Shown: one piece after another, positions 28,801-36,174 of the stretch
Numbering within the stretch: the stretch's first letter is position 1
Layout of the letters: each line of letters opens with the position of its first letter
Assembly (NCBI RefSeq): GCF_002754245.1
Contig: NZ_PEEX01000001.1
Coordinates: forward strand, 5,002,001 to 5,066,000
From: Chryseobacterium sp. 52
GTDB lineage: Bacteria; Bacteroidota; Bacteroidia; Flavobacteriales; Weeksellaceae
Length of the DNA: 64,000 nt
Reading direction: 5' to 3'
Notes under the pieces: model-generated
Databases searched by the model: none
Told to the model about the DNA's origin: nothing
Seen by the model: the letters and a program-made list of their open reading frames with translations, nothing else
Position numbers and translations under genes: made by a program

Positions 28801-28976
28801 CGCCCATTCCATTGGGTTATAATGACAATCTGGGTATTAGTGACATCGGGGAATGCTTCAATGGGCATATTTTTGAAGCTTATAAAACCCGCAATGGCCA
28901 AAATAGCTACCCAGATAAAGGTAAATGCTTTGTTTTTTAACGAGAAAGCAATTATATTTTTAATGAATTTATTCAT
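25878..28976 (-). CDS. czcA: CzcA-type heavy-metal efflux RND pump
   Basis: 1032 residues, a full-length heavy-metal RND transporter with 12 membrane segments and two large periplasmic loops (about 35-335 and 560-865). TM4 has DFGIIIDGAVVMVEG (about 395-409), the pattern of the Zn/Co/Cd (CzcA) branch rather than the Cu/Ag CusA branch. It pumps divalent metals from the periplasm across the outer membrane using the proton gradient, together with the adaptor and outer-membrane genes just upstream. The start at 28976 gives MNKFIKNIIAFSLKNKAF, typical of the family. Which metal is carried is inference. Confidence 0.93.
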   Translation of the reverse strand: MNKFIKNIIAFSLKNKAFTFIWVAILAIAGFISFKNMPIEAFPDVTNTQIVIITQWNGRSAEEVERFVTTPIELAMSPVQKKTSVRSTTMFGLSIVKILFDDGVDDTFARNQVNNQLRTVSLPDEVDPEVQPPYGPTGEIFRYTLESKTKDSRELLTLQNWVIDRALRGVPGVADINVFGGQDKVFELSIDPRALDKYNLTPLQIYDAVTKSNLNVGGDVIEKNGQAYVVRGIGLVKSVADIGNITIQNDNGNPVLVKNVAEVHESSMPRVGQAGLNKHEDTVEGIVVMRKGENPREVLVGVKAKIKELNEKVLPKDVKMVTFYDRDNLMDFTTRTVMHNLIEGIILVTVIVLIFMADWRTTFIVSIIIPLSLLFAFLCLKLAGMSANLLSLGAVDFGIIIDGAVVMVEGLFVMLDHKALKYGTEKFNKLSKGGWIKQTGTGLGKAIFFSKLIIITSLIPIFSFQKVEGKMFSPLAFTLGFALIGALIFTLTLVPVLSHILLNKNVKEKNNPFVNFWDRMVLKGFNYTFKHKKMSLIVAISFMVVTLFSGKFLGTEFLPQLNEGSLWITAEMPMSSSLKESLKTADLLKKDIMSFPEVTDVLAQTGRSNDGTDPNGFGFVQFAVNLQPKEEWKRKISYEELIEEIDKKLRSYQGITFNYSQPISDNVAEAVAGFKAENGIKIYGDNLETLDKLADEVLKQIKDVDGVKDPGIIKNIGQPEVSVVLDRDKMAAYGVMPDDAQSVLEMAFGGKTASEMFDGERKFPIRLRYSQEYRKDENDIASLMVPTQDGAKIPLKEISTIVKDNGAAFIYRDDIKRYIGVKFSIRDRDLGSTIADAQKKVAKIDLPDGYSVGWTGQFENQQRASHRLAQVVPISILGIFFLLFILFGNMKDSLLVLANVPFALIGGIIALHITRMNFGISAGVGMIALLGICIQNGVILITEFHQNVKDGLSLDNAILSGVKSRTRPVIMTALMASIGLMPAALSTGIGSESQKPLAIVIIGGLTTATVLTLLIFPIIFWIFNRTKKSQQI

Positions 28977-29025
28977 GTTAGATTAAATTGGTGACCTAAA
29001 AAAGCCGTTGAAAGTAATATTGAAT

Positions 29026-30111
29026 TTAACTGTTCAGAGAACGGTAGATCAGCAGCTGGTTGTTGGTGATTACTTCTTCTCCTTCAGACAGGCCTCCGGC
29101 TACGTAAGTAATATCTCCTACCTGTTTTAATATTTTTATTTCTTTCACTTTTATATCAGTTCTGGACTTGAAAACCACCACAAAACTCCTGTTATCATCA
29201 AAAATAACGGCTTTTGAAGGGACCGTCAGCGCTGTATTGCTCTCGGAACTTGATACTTTGATCGTCGCTTTACTTTCCGGAATCAACAGTCCGTTTGCGT
29301 TATCCAGTACCACTCTTGCCTGCATGGCATTGGTTTCAGGATCAATAATTTTGAAGATTTTATCAATTCTTCCGTCAAAAACTTTATCGGGATAAGACAG
29401 TGTGGAAACCTGTGCTTTCATTCCCAGGCTTATTTTTTCAATATCGGATTCATTAACATTCATGATCGCCCATACATTTGTGGTATTGGCTACATCAAAA
29501 ATATTTTCACTCCGGTCACTTCTCAGCTGCATATCCTTATTAATGTTTTTCTGAACGATGTATCCGCTGATAGGTGCGACAACGCTGTAGATATTTCCCT
29601 TCTTCACATTATAGACCGTACTTACAGCAGTAGCTCTCTGCATTTGATCCTGGGCTTTTTGCAATACGCTTTTAGCTTCCAGAACTTCTCTTTCCGTATT
29701 CAGCTTACCTTCATACATTTCTCTGGCTACACGCAGGTTATTCTGAGCAACAACCATATCTGTCTTTGCATCACTTACATCTTTTTGGACTTCAGCCAAC
29801 TCGGTACTTCTGATGGTGGCCAGCACCTGTCCTTTTTTTACATAATCTCCGAGTTCCACATTTACACTCAAAACATTTCCACCTACCAAAGGATATACAT
29901 CGATATAGCTGTTTTTATCTGCTGATATTTTTCCGTAAAAACTATATTGGTCTTCTATGCTTTTTTTCTCTGCTTTGGCTAAAGAAATAGAGCTCAGCAT
30001 GGTGTTGCTCAATTCAAAACCTTTTTTGGCCTGTGGTACTTTTTCTTCCTCTTTTTTCGCACATGAGAATAAAGACAGGGCTATCAGTACAGGTATTATA
30101 TATTTTTTCAT
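29026..30111 (-). CDS. Efflux RND periplasmic adaptor (CzcB-like lipoprotein)
   Basis: 361 residues. The signal peptide ends in the lipobox LSLFSC (Cys17), so the protein is anchored in a membrane. It has the adaptor layout: barrel-sandwich/lipoyl half-motifs (GDYVKKGQVLATI and APISGYIVQKN), an alpha-hairpin between them (about 105-165) and a beta-barrel domain (VWAIMNVNESDIEKISLG). It bridges the RND pump and the outer-membrane channel. It is 49 nt upstream of the pump gene and 3 nt downstream of the channel gene. Confidence 0.9.
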   Translation of the reverse strand: MKKYIIPVLIALSLFSCAKKEEEKVPQAKKGFELSNTMLSSISLAKAEKKSIEDQYSFYGKISADKNSYIDVYPLVGGNVLSVNVELGDYVKKGQVLATIRSTELAEVQKDVSDAKTDMVVAQNNLRVAREMYEGKLNTEREVLEAKSVLQKAQDQMQRATAVSTVYNVKKGNIYSVVAPISGYIVQKNINKDMQLRSDRSENIFDVANTTNVWAIMNVNESDIEKISLGMKAQVSTLSYPDKVFDGRIDKIFKIIDPETNAMQARVVLDNANGLLIPESKATIKVSSSESNTALTVPSKAVIFDDNRSFVVVFKSRTDIKVKEIKILKQVGDITYVAGGLSEGEEVITNNQLLIYRSLNS

Positions 30112-30114
30112 TGC

Positions 30115-31356
30115 TTAATAGAAGATTTTCGTTTGTATTAGTTGATTAAGTTGTTCTGCAGACTGCATGATTTCATTCTTCATATCATAGATCTGGAGGG
30201 CCGTTTCTCTGTAGCTGTCCATAAAATCGGTAAACTCTATAAGGTTGACATTTCCTTTTCTGAAATTTTTCACCATTCCGTCATAAACCAGTTCCATGTT
30301 GCTAAGGTCTGTGGTTTTGATCTCAGCAAGCTGGTCATACTGACTTTTCCATGTTTTATAGGCAGACTGAACTTTAGTTTCAAGGTTCAGCTTTTGATAA
30401 TCTGCATTTTTCTGGTTCTGCTGGATAGCATAATTTGCTTTTTCTACATTTCCCTGATTGGATTTCCATAAAGGCAGCGGAATTCCGAGCATCACATTGG
30501 CTTCGTTTTTAAAAGTTCCTCCATTCTGATCCCATCCAACTCCTACATTCAGGTCCGGAACATTCAGAGATTTCTGCCACTGTGCATATAATTTGCTGTT
30601 ATCAATTAATTTTAAGAAATACCGATAATCCGAATTATTTTCCAGCGCTTTTCGCTTTAATTCATCTTCATCTCCGAAAGGTTGAGCCGCCAGGATATCT
30701 TTTGCATCAACATCAGAAAGCTGTGGTTCTATATCCTCTGAAATTCCCGTCAATACTTTTAAGCTCTGGTCAAACTCAAGAATATTTTTATTGATGCCTA
30801 GTTTGTCATTATTGAGCTGGATCACCAGACTCTGCAATCTCACTTCGTCTTTCAGGGAAACGTTTCCCTTTGCAGATTGGGTACGATAAGCGCTTAAAAG
30901 ATCATTCATATATCCCAGCTGCTTATTGGTGTTATCCAGTTTCAGTTTTTCATAATACAGATTGAAATAAGCAGCGCGAAGCTGACTTCTCAAATCCACC
31001 AGAAGTTGTGAAAACTGAAGCTGCGCCAGTTCTTTATTTGATTTTGCAAAAGCAATTTCATTCTTCTTTTTCCCACCCATATAAATCAGCTGAGTGATCT
31101 CTGCTCCTTTAGCATGGCCTATATCAAAAGCTTTTTTACCTTCCGGATTGTATGCATTGATCTGCCCGCTCAGCTGTGGAAGTTCCCATATCTTAGCCTG
31201 CAGAATATCCGCATCGGCCATGTTAATGTTGTATTGTTCTGCGAGAAGCTGAAGATTATTTTTCTGAAAAGCCTCTTCACAGTCCAAAAGTGACATCTGC
31301 TGCTGTCCTGCCATGAATGAGGAAATGGCAATAAACAGCCCTGCAATTTTGTTCAT
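30115..31356 (-). CDS. TolC-family outer-membrane efflux channel (CzcC-like)
   Basis: 413 residues from the ATG at 31356 (MNKIAGLFIAISSFMAG, signal peptide). The frame extends to 31377, but the predicted -7 element (31375-31382) overlaps that start. Two outer_efflux_protein repeats are visible with long helical hairpins (about 100-200 and 290-400), including LSQLRAAYFNLYYEKLKL-like and QVQSAYKTWKSQYDQL-like heptads. It is the first gene of the efflux operon, next to an adjacent regulatory pair. Confidence 0.9.
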   Translation of the reverse strand: MNKIAGLFIAISSFMAGQQQMSLLDCEEAFQKNNLQLLAEQYNINMADADILQAKIWELPQLSGQINAYNPEGKKAFDIGHAKGAEITQLIYMGGKKKNEIAFAKSNKELAQLQFSQLLVDLRSQLRAAYFNLYYEKLKLDNTNKQLGYMNDLLSAYRTQSAKGNVSLKDEVRLQSLVIQLNNDKLGINKNILEFDQSLKVLTGISEDIEPQLSDVDAKDILAAQPFGDEDELKRKALENNSDYRYFLKLIDNSKLYAQWQKSLNVPDLNVGVGWDQNGGTFKNEANVMLGIPLPLWKSNQGNVEKANYAIQQNQKNADYQKLNLETKVQSAYKTWKSQYDQLAEIKTTDLSNMELVYDGMVKNFRKGNVNLIEFTDFMDSYRETALQIYDMKNEIMQSAEQLNQLIQTKIFY

Positions 31357-31374
31357 TCTATCTTTTTTATGGTA

Positions 31375-31420
31375 CAAAATTGCCTTTAACCGATTAAAAT
31401 GGCCTTAAAGGAGCCTTAAA
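31375..31420 (-). promoter_or_regulatory. Promoter and response-regulator operator of the efflux operon
   Basis: -7-like CAATTTTG on the minus strand (31375-31382; one mismatch to TAnnTTTG). No TTG is at -33. In its place are two direct copies of GCCTTAAA (plus strand 31402-31409 and 31413-31420), 11 bp apart, with a related GCCTTTAA at 31382-31389. Tandem half-sites one helical turn apart are typical of OmpR/PhoB-family sites, and such a regulator is encoded just upstream. The rest of the gap up to 31598 shows no gene. Confidence 0.65.
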
Positions 31421-31598
31421 AAAAAATTAAATTTGGTTTAGAAAGGCTGATCAATGCTACATTTGTTAGAAAAAAAACATTTAACAGTCGTGATAAAAAC
31501 GATCACAATGATGTTCACATGAGGAATACCTTATGATAAGGAAAGCCACCCCGCTTACTGTGGTAATACGAAGTGAGAGGTATTCAGGGAGAATACAA

Positions 31599-32969
31599 TT
31601 AAAGTTGTTTATTAAAGATAACAGCAAACTTATTGGTAAGTTCAGCCGGGGAAGAATATTGGATCTCTGCGCCATGGTATTCAAGAATTCTCTTGACAAT
31701 ACGTAGCCCCAGACCTGATCCGGAAATATTTTGAGAATTATTTCCTCTCATAAAAGCTTCAAATAATTTGGGCTGCTCTTCTTCCGGAATTGTGTTTCCG
31801 TGAGAAAGTACATCTACCGTAAGATGGTCATTTGTTTCTGTAATTAAAACATCTACTTCTGCATCATCGGAATATACGGCTGCATTTTTAAACAGATTGA
31901 TAAAGACAATTACCAACAGAGAATGGATGCCATTAATGGTCAGAAGTCCATTTTCGGAAGTATCTTCAGAGATCAGGAAATCCAGTTTCAGAATCGGATA
32001 ACTTTTTTCTACGGCTTCAAAAGCTTCAAAGATAACTTCATCAATTCTTACTTCTTCATAAATACTCTGGATATTTTCTTTATCAAATTTTGTCAGGAGC
32101 AAAAGGGAATTGGTAAGATCAGACAGCTGATAAATATCCCGCTGGATCTGTTTTAGAGAAGACAGGGTTTCGGGAGAATGTTCTTCAAACTTGATCAGGT
32201 TTTCCAGCTGGAATGCCATTCTGGTAATGGGGGTTCTGATCTCGTGAGAAGCACTTGCCGTAAAGTCTTTCTGTGACTGAAAAACATCATCCAACCTTGC
32301 AATCATTGTATTAAAGGATTTCGCAAGGACATTGATCTCATCATTAGACTGCTGGACAGGAATCTGTGTGGTCAGTTTATGGGCTGTAACTTCTGAAATC
32401 TCGGTATTCAGGTCTTCCAGAGGACGGAGAAATTGTCCCATGAAATAATAACTGAAAAAACCTATCAGAAGCGTACTCATTACATAGGCTGTGATTAAAA
32501 GGTATTTAAGGTATTCTAATTTTGATTTCCCGTTGGTATCAAAAGCACTGGTGAGGATATAATAGTTTTCGCCATTGATATTCCGGAGTGCTGCGTATAT
32601 TTCCGGAACTGTTTTCTCTGTAAATATAATCTTCTTTTCATCAAGCTCTTTGAGGAGGCTGGTATCCCAGGTTACATTACGGTCCTTGATCGTACTGTAG
32701 ATCAGTTCTTTATCGCTATTGAAAATTAAGATTGTTTCATTGAGAAGGATATTGTCCGAATTTTCGTTAAAAAATATCGGTGCTTCTACTTCGAAATCTT
32801 TAGACTTTGAAATGAAATTTGAGGTAAATTCAAGACGCTGCCTGAATCTTTCTTTGAACTCGTCTCTTCTAAAATCATTAAAAGACAGATAGATAACAGC
32901 CATCACCATTGCAAAAAGCAGGGAGAAAGCGATACTGATGGTTAATGCTATCTTTCTTTTTAAAGACAT
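31599..32969 (-). CDS. Sensor histidine kinase
   Basis: 456 residues. TM1 is at about 9-31, a periplasmic sensor domain at about 32-160, TM2 at about 161-183, HAMP at about 184-236, then HisKA with SASHEIRTPITRMAFQ (phospho-acceptor His near 241) and an ATPase domain ending GSGLGLRIVKRILEYHG. It probably senses a metal or envelope signal and phosphorylates the regulator whose stop codon directly precedes its start (no gap). The next operon downstream is the RND efflux set, a common arrangement for CusRS/CzcRS systems. Confidence 0.93.
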   Translation of the reverse strand: MSLKRKIALTISIAFSLLFAMVMAVIYLSFNDFRRDEFKERFRQRLEFTSNFISKSKDFEVEAPIFFNENSDNILLNETILIFNSDKELIYSTIKDRNVTWDTSLLKELDEKKIIFTEKTVPEIYAALRNINGENYYILTSAFDTNGKSKLEYLKYLLITAYVMSTLLIGFFSYYFMGQFLRPLEDLNTEISEVTAHKLTTQIPVQQSNDEINVLAKSFNTMIARLDDVFQSQKDFTASASHEIRTPITRMAFQLENLIKFEEHSPETLSSLKQIQRDIYQLSDLTNSLLLLTKFDKENIQSIYEEVRIDEVIFEAFEAVEKSYPILKLDFLISEDTSENGLLTINGIHSLLVIVFINLFKNAAVYSDDAEVDVLITETNDHLTVDVLSHGNTIPEEEQPKLFEAFMRGNNSQNISGSGLGLRIVKRILEYHGAEIQYSSPAELTNKFAVIFNKQL

Positions 32970-33653
32970 CTACAATGGGCTTAGGTAATATCCAAACCCG
33001 GATCGGGTGTGAATAAGTTTAAGTTTAAAATCTTTATCTATTTTTTTTCTTAAAAAGTTGATATAAACTTCTACTGTATTGGTATTGGTATTGAAATTAT
33101 GCTCCCAAACATGTTCTGTAATCTGTTGTTTGGAAACGGTTCTTCCCTGCGCTTCCGCAAGATATACCAGGAGCTGAAATTCTTTCAGAGTAAGTGCTAT
33201 TTCGTTGCCTGCTCTATAGACTTTCTGTTCTGTTTTATTAATGATAAGATCATCTACCCTTATGATATCCTGATCAGCAGCATCGGATGGTGCTTTTCTC
33301 CTCAACAGCGAATTGATTCTCAGCAGGAGTTCTTCAAACTGGAAAGGTTTTACCAGATAGTCGTCAGCAAGTCTGGTGAAGGCATCTTTTTTATCAGAAA
33401 TATCTCCGTAAGCCGAAATAATAATGATGGGGGTATTTTTATCGAAAGAACGAATGGTCTGGCAGACATCCAGTCCGTTTATTTTAGGAACATTAATATC
33501 CAGCAGATACAGATCATAGGTATTGTTTTTGATCTGGCGGAGAAAGGTTTCGCCGTCATAGATTTTATCACAGGTAAAGCTGTTTGATTCCAAAAACCTG
33601 CAAAGTTCTGCAGAGAGGATAAGGTCATCTTCCAATAAAAGAATATTCATCAA
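32970..33653 (-). CDS. OmpR/PhoB-family response regulator
   Basis: 227 residues. The receiver domain has the acidic pair E8/D9/D10, phospho-acceptor D52 (LLDINVP), T/S near 80 and K102-like KPFQFEELLLRI. The C-terminal winged helix (about 130-227) has LTLKEFQLLVYLAEAQG and VEVYINFLRKKIDK. MMNILLLEDD may start at the second Met. It forms one operon with the kinase and probably activates the efflux operon through the GCCTTAAA repeats. A short AATTTAA direct repeat 11 bp apart (33670-33687) lies just upstream and could serve autoregulation; it is AT-rich and less convincing. Confidence 0.93.
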   Translation of the reverse strand: MMNILLLEDDLILSAELCRFLESNSFTCDKIYDGETFLRQIKNNTYDLYLLDINVPKINGLDVCQTIRSFDKNTPIIIISAYGDISDKKDAFTRLADDYLVKPFQFEELLLRINSLLRRKAPSDAADQDIIRVDDLIINKTEQKVYRAGNEIALTLKEFQLLVYLAEAQGRTVSKQQITEHVWEHNFNTNTNTVEVYINFLRKKIDKDFKLKLIHTRSGFGYYLSPL

Positions 33654-33903
33654 GATTTTATTTGATACGAATTTAACGAAAATTTAATGATTTCTCCTTA
33701 TCAACGGAGACTATAAAAAGATCCCGGAAGTCATTTCATTAATTAAATTTCACGAAACCCTTCTTTATTTTAGTGTAAATAAAAAATTGAAGAGGAGATT
33801 AAGAATATGAATTTAAGCTATAGAGATCCGGAAGCTCAAGAAATCTATTGATTCTATTGGAACATTCAAAAGAACATTTGAATAGGGATCTTTAAGTTTA
33901 ATG

Positions 33904-33931
33904 CAAAAAAAATCCCGAAGGAAATTCGGGA
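33904..33931 (-). terminator. Terminator of the tRNA cluster
   Basis: TCCCGAA / TTCGGGA, a 7-bp stem with a 5-nt loop, followed on the minus strand by eight Ts (33904-33912). It lies 10 nt past tRNA-Thr(GGT). The 250-nt gap to the response regulator (33654-33903) holds nothing else recognisable. Confidence 0.85.
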
Positions 33932-33940
33932 AATCTAGAG

Positions 33941-34012
33941 AGCCAACTACGGGACTTGAACCCGTGACCTCTTCCTTACCAAGGAAGCACTCTACCGCTG
34001 AGCTAAGTCGGC
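33941..34012 (-). tRNA. trnT: tRNA-Thr (GGT)
   Basis: A 72-nt cloverleaf with acceptor GCCGACT / AGTTGGC, anticodon stem CTTCC/GGAAG and loop TTGGTAA (anticodon GGT). The last tRNA of the cluster; it is not part of the duplication. Confidence 0.96.
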
Positions 34013-34053
34013 ACTAACTAAAAAAATCACACTAATTAGCGTGATTTTCTTTG

Positions 34054-34126
34054 AGCGGAAGACGAGGGTCGAACTCGCGACATTCAGCTTGGAAGGCTGA
34101 CGCTCTACCAACTGAGCTACTTCCGC
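34054..34126 (-). tRNA. trnG: tRNA-Gly (TCC), copy A
   Basis: A 73-nt cloverleaf; anticodon stem TCAGC/GCTGA with loop CTTCCAA (anticodon TCC). Identical in sequence to the copy at 34479-34551. Confidence 0.96.
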
Positions 34127-34212
34127 AATTTTGTTTCCAAAACTATTGGTAAACGCTGTGCAAACTTAGGAAAATCCTTTTAAATTTACAAGACTTTTTT
34201 TAATATAAAATG

Positions 34213-34293
34213 TGGGGAGAGCAGGATTCGAACCTGCGAAGCCGAAGCAACTGAGTTACAGTCAGTCCCATTTAGCCACTCTGGAATCTCCCC
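34213..34293 (-). tRNA. trnY: tRNA-Tyr (GTA), copy A
   Basis: An 81-nt class II tRNA with a long variable arm; anticodon GTA. The acceptor is GGGGAGA / TCTCCCC. It differs from copy B only by a G-C pair (A-T in copy B) at acceptor position 4. Confidence 0.96.
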
Positions 34294-34313
34294 AGACATT
34301 GTATATTAAATTG

Positions 34314-34387
34314 AGCCTCCAGAGGGACTCGAACCCACGACCTGCTGATTACAAATCAGCTGCTCTAGCCAACTGAGCTATGGAGGC
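34314..34387 (-). tRNA. trnT: tRNA-Thr (TGT), copy A
   Basis: A 74-nt cloverleaf, acceptor GCCTCCA / TGGAGGC, anticodon stem CTGAT/ATCAG with loop TTGTA and anticodon TGT. Identical to copy B at 34737-34810. Confidence 0.96.
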
Positions 34388-34478
34388 AATTTAATAAAAA
34401 CTGAAAGCTTTCAGAGAGACTCTACTCTGTGCTGCATCAGCAGTTAAAAAAAATCACGCCTAAACTGGTGTGAAATTG

Positions 34479-34551
34479 AGCGGAAGACGAGGGTCGAACT
34501 CGCGACATTCAGCTTGGAAGGCTGACGCTCTACCAACTGAGCTACTTCCGC
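34479..34551 (-). tRNA. trnG: tRNA-Gly (TCC), copy B
   Basis: Identical to copy A; offset 425 nt. Same flanking GCAATTTTGTTTCCAAAA downstream sequence on the plus strand, showing that the duplication includes spacer DNA. Confidence 0.96.
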
Positions 34552-34637
34552 AATTTTGTTTCCAAAATCATTGGTAACGGTCTGCAAATCTAAGAAAACT
34601 TCTCGAGACTCGCAAGACTTTTTTTTAATATAAATTG

Positions 34638-34718
34638 TGGGAAGAGCAGGATTCGAACCTGCGAAGCCGAAGCAACTGAGTTACAGTCAGTCCCATTTAG
34701 CCACTCTGGAATCTTCCC
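34638..34718 (-). tRNA. trnY: tRNA-Tyr (GTA), copy B
   Basis: Class II tRNA with anticodon GTA; acceptor GGGAAGA / TCTTCCC, i.e. A4-T69 instead of the G4-C69 of copy A. Both sides of the pair changed, so the helix is preserved. Confidence 0.96.
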
Positions 34719-34736
34719 AAAAGTTTATATTAAATG

Positions 34737-34810
34737 AGCCTCCAGAGGGACTCGAACCCACGACCTGCTGATTACAAATCAGCTGCTCTAGCCAACTGAG
34801 CTATGGAGGC
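34737..34810 (-). tRNA. trnT: tRNA-Thr (TGT), copy B
   Basis: Identical to copy A. It is the first tRNA of the transcript, about 40 nt downstream of the predicted start. Confidence 0.96.
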
Positions 34811-34821
34811 ATAATTAAAAA

Positions 34822-34883
34822 GAATTCAAAAGAACGCTGTTCCCTTTTTGCGAGTGCAAATATAGAACGTTTCTTTTGAATTC
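34822..34883. repeat. Inverted repeat around the tRNA promoter
   Basis: GAATTCAAAAGAACG (34822-34836) and CGTTTCTTTTGAATTC (34868-34883) pair over 15 bp with one extra base in one arm. One arm lies between the -33 and -7 elements, the other just after the start site, so it looks like a DNA-level operator rather than an RNA hairpin. Confidence 0.6.
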
Positions 34884-34888
34884 TCAAA
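34857..34888 (-). promoter_or_regulatory. Promoter of the tRNA cluster
   Basis: -7 TATATTTG (34857-34864) followed by CACTC, and -33 TTTG (34885-34888) with a 20-nt spacer: a full Bacteroidetes promoter. An inverted repeat (34822-34836 with 34868-34883) brackets the -7 element. Confidence 0.8.
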
Positions 34889-34918
34889 CTTTTTTATGAC
34901 TTTTTTTATCTTTTTTTT

Positions 34919-35209
34919 CTACGCCATCTCTTTTTTCTTGATTAGTAGCTTTTTAGCTGTATCAACACAAAGGTCTAAACTTTCTTCAAAAGTTTCAGAT
35001 GTCTTCTTTACTACAATATCGTCTCCCGGAACGGCCAAAATAAGCTCAGCAGTTTTGTTGTTTCTATCCGAGTTATTTTCGACTTTTAAGAAAACCTTGC
35101 ATTCATGAATTTTATCATAGAAGGTTTCCAATTTGCTTACTTTTTTGTCAATGTGTGATTCTAATGGTTCGTGTGGAGTTAAACCAATTGAGTGAACTGT
35201 AATCTTCAT
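34919..35209 (-). CDS. hpf: Ribosome hibernation promoting factor (short form)
   Basis: 96 residues, the short HPF/RaiA type: MKITVHSIGLTPHEPLESHI ... KVSKLETFYDKI ... FEESLDLCVDTAKKLLIKKK, with the lysine-rich end that sits in the 30S decoding centre. It binds idle ribosomes. The ATG overlaps the recombinase stop by 4 nt, so the two genes are translationally linked. Confidence 0.9.
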   Translation of the reverse strand: MKITVHSIGLTPHEPLESHIDKKVSKLETFYDKIHECKVFLKVENNSDRNNKTAELILAVPGDDIVVKKTSETFEESLDLCVDTAKKLLIKKKEMA

Positions 35210-36093
35210 AATTCTTCTTTTTTAGATGCTCTAGGATGAGCCTGATTAAACACTTTTTTCAATTGTTCAATATTGGCATTTGTATAGACTTGAGTACTTG
35301 CAAGACTGGAATGCCCTAATATTTTTTTTACTTTGGAGATCTCCGCCCCATTATCCAAAACATGCGTAGCAAAGCTATGCCGAAGGATGTGAGGACTTCT
35401 TTTTTCTTTCGTTGTTACCAGACTAAGGTACTTATTAACTACCACATAAACAAATTTTTCCGAGAGTTTTTTACCCTTTTTATTTACAAAAAAATATGAT
35501 TTATATCCGTCTTCGGGTTTCCTTATTTCCTGGTAACTTCTAAGCAGCTCCGAGAGTTCTGAAGAGATGGGAATAAAACGTTCTTTATTTCCTTTTCCTA
35601 TTATCTTCAACTCGTTTCCGTCTAAATTAACATACTCAAACATCAGGCCACAAAGCTCTGCTTTACGGATGCCTGTCTGATATAATACCTCAATAATACA
35701 TTTTTCAAGGATATCGTGCTTCTCTGGCAGGATCCGGCTGCTAAGGGTCTGCATTTCCTCCTGTGAGACAGGAATCTGTTTTTCAGCATAAAACTTAAGG
35801 GAAGAGATACTTTCTGCGGGAGAAACTTTGATTTCGCCGATTTTTAAAAGAAATAAATAAAAACTTCGCAGTGACGATAATTTCCTGTTGATGCTTCTTT
35901 TTGAAATATTATTTTCGCTTAGTTCAACGATAAAGTTCCGGATGACTTTTTTATCTGCTTTGGAAATATCGTCTGAGGATTCTGTTTTGAGATAGAAATG
36001 AGAAAAATCTTCAAGATCTTTTTTGTAGCTTGTAACGGTATGAGGAGAATACCTCTTTTCGAACTGTAAATAGTCTAAATACTTATCCAACAT
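35206..36093 (-). CDS. xerC: Tyrosine recombinase XerC-like
   Basis: 295 residues: an N-terminal SAM-like core-binding domain (YLDYLQFEKRYSPHTVTSYK) and a catalytic domain with the R-K-HxxR-H-Y set: TGIRKAELCG, GKGNKERFIPI, PHILRHSFATH, LGHSSLASTQVY. A chromosome-dimer-resolution role is likely; Bacteroidetes encode several Xer-type proteins, so a symbol is provisional. It follows rpsU beyond a strong hairpin that leaves only about 20 nt before the ATG. Confidence 0.88.
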   Translation of the reverse strand: MLDKYLDYLQFEKRYSPHTVTSYKKDLEDFSHFYLKTESSDDISKADKKVIRNFIVELSENNISKRSINRKLSSLRSFYLFLLKIGEIKVSPAESISSLKFYAEKQIPVSQEEMQTLSSRILPEKHDILEKCIIEVLYQTGIRKAELCGLMFEYVNLDGNELKIIGKGNKERFIPISSELSELLRSYQEIRKPEDGYKSYFFVNKKGKKLSEKFVYVVVNKYLSLVTTKEKRSPHILRHSFATHVLDNGAEISKVKKILGHSSLASTQVYTNANIEQLKKVFNQAHPRASKKEEL

Positions 36094-36111
36094 TGCTTAA
36101 GGTGTAAAAAC

Positions 36112-36150
36112 AAAAATTCACTTCTCAAATATACATATTTAAGAAGTGAA
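36112..36150 (-). terminator. Terminator/attenuator between rpsU and xerC
   Basis: TTCACTTCTTAAATAT pairs with ATATTTGAGAAGTGAA (one G-T pair), a 16-bp stem with a 2-nt apex, followed by T-rich sequence on the minus strand. Transcription into xerC-hpf would have to read through it. Confidence 0.75.
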
Positions 36151-36174
36151 TTTAGTATGTGGTTAAGAAAAATC

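Larger units (their letters stand above)
34054..34810 (-). repeat. Tandem duplication of a Thr-Tyr-Gly tRNA triad
   Basis: Two units (34054-34387 and 34479-34810) each hold tRNA-Gly, tRNA-Tyr and tRNA-Thr(TGT) in the same order, at a constant offset of 423-425 nt. Spacers between the tRNAs are similar but diverged, while the tRNA bodies are nearly identical. Confidence 0.9.

Noticed and set aside
31524..31585. Possible small structured RNA (GAATACCT / AGGTATTC with an inner CCAC / GTGG)
   Set aside because: The outer stem is short, the inner stem is only 4 bp, and no promoter or terminator frames it. Not enough to call an RNA gene.
31481..31699. Small minus-strand frame beyond the histidine kinase
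   Set aside because: It overlaps the kinase end in another frame and shows no domain or start signal.
33670..33687. AATTTAA direct repeat 11 bp apart upstream of the response regulator
   Set aside because: Pure A/T sequence in an AT-rich gap; it could be chance, and it differs from the GCCTTAAA sites.
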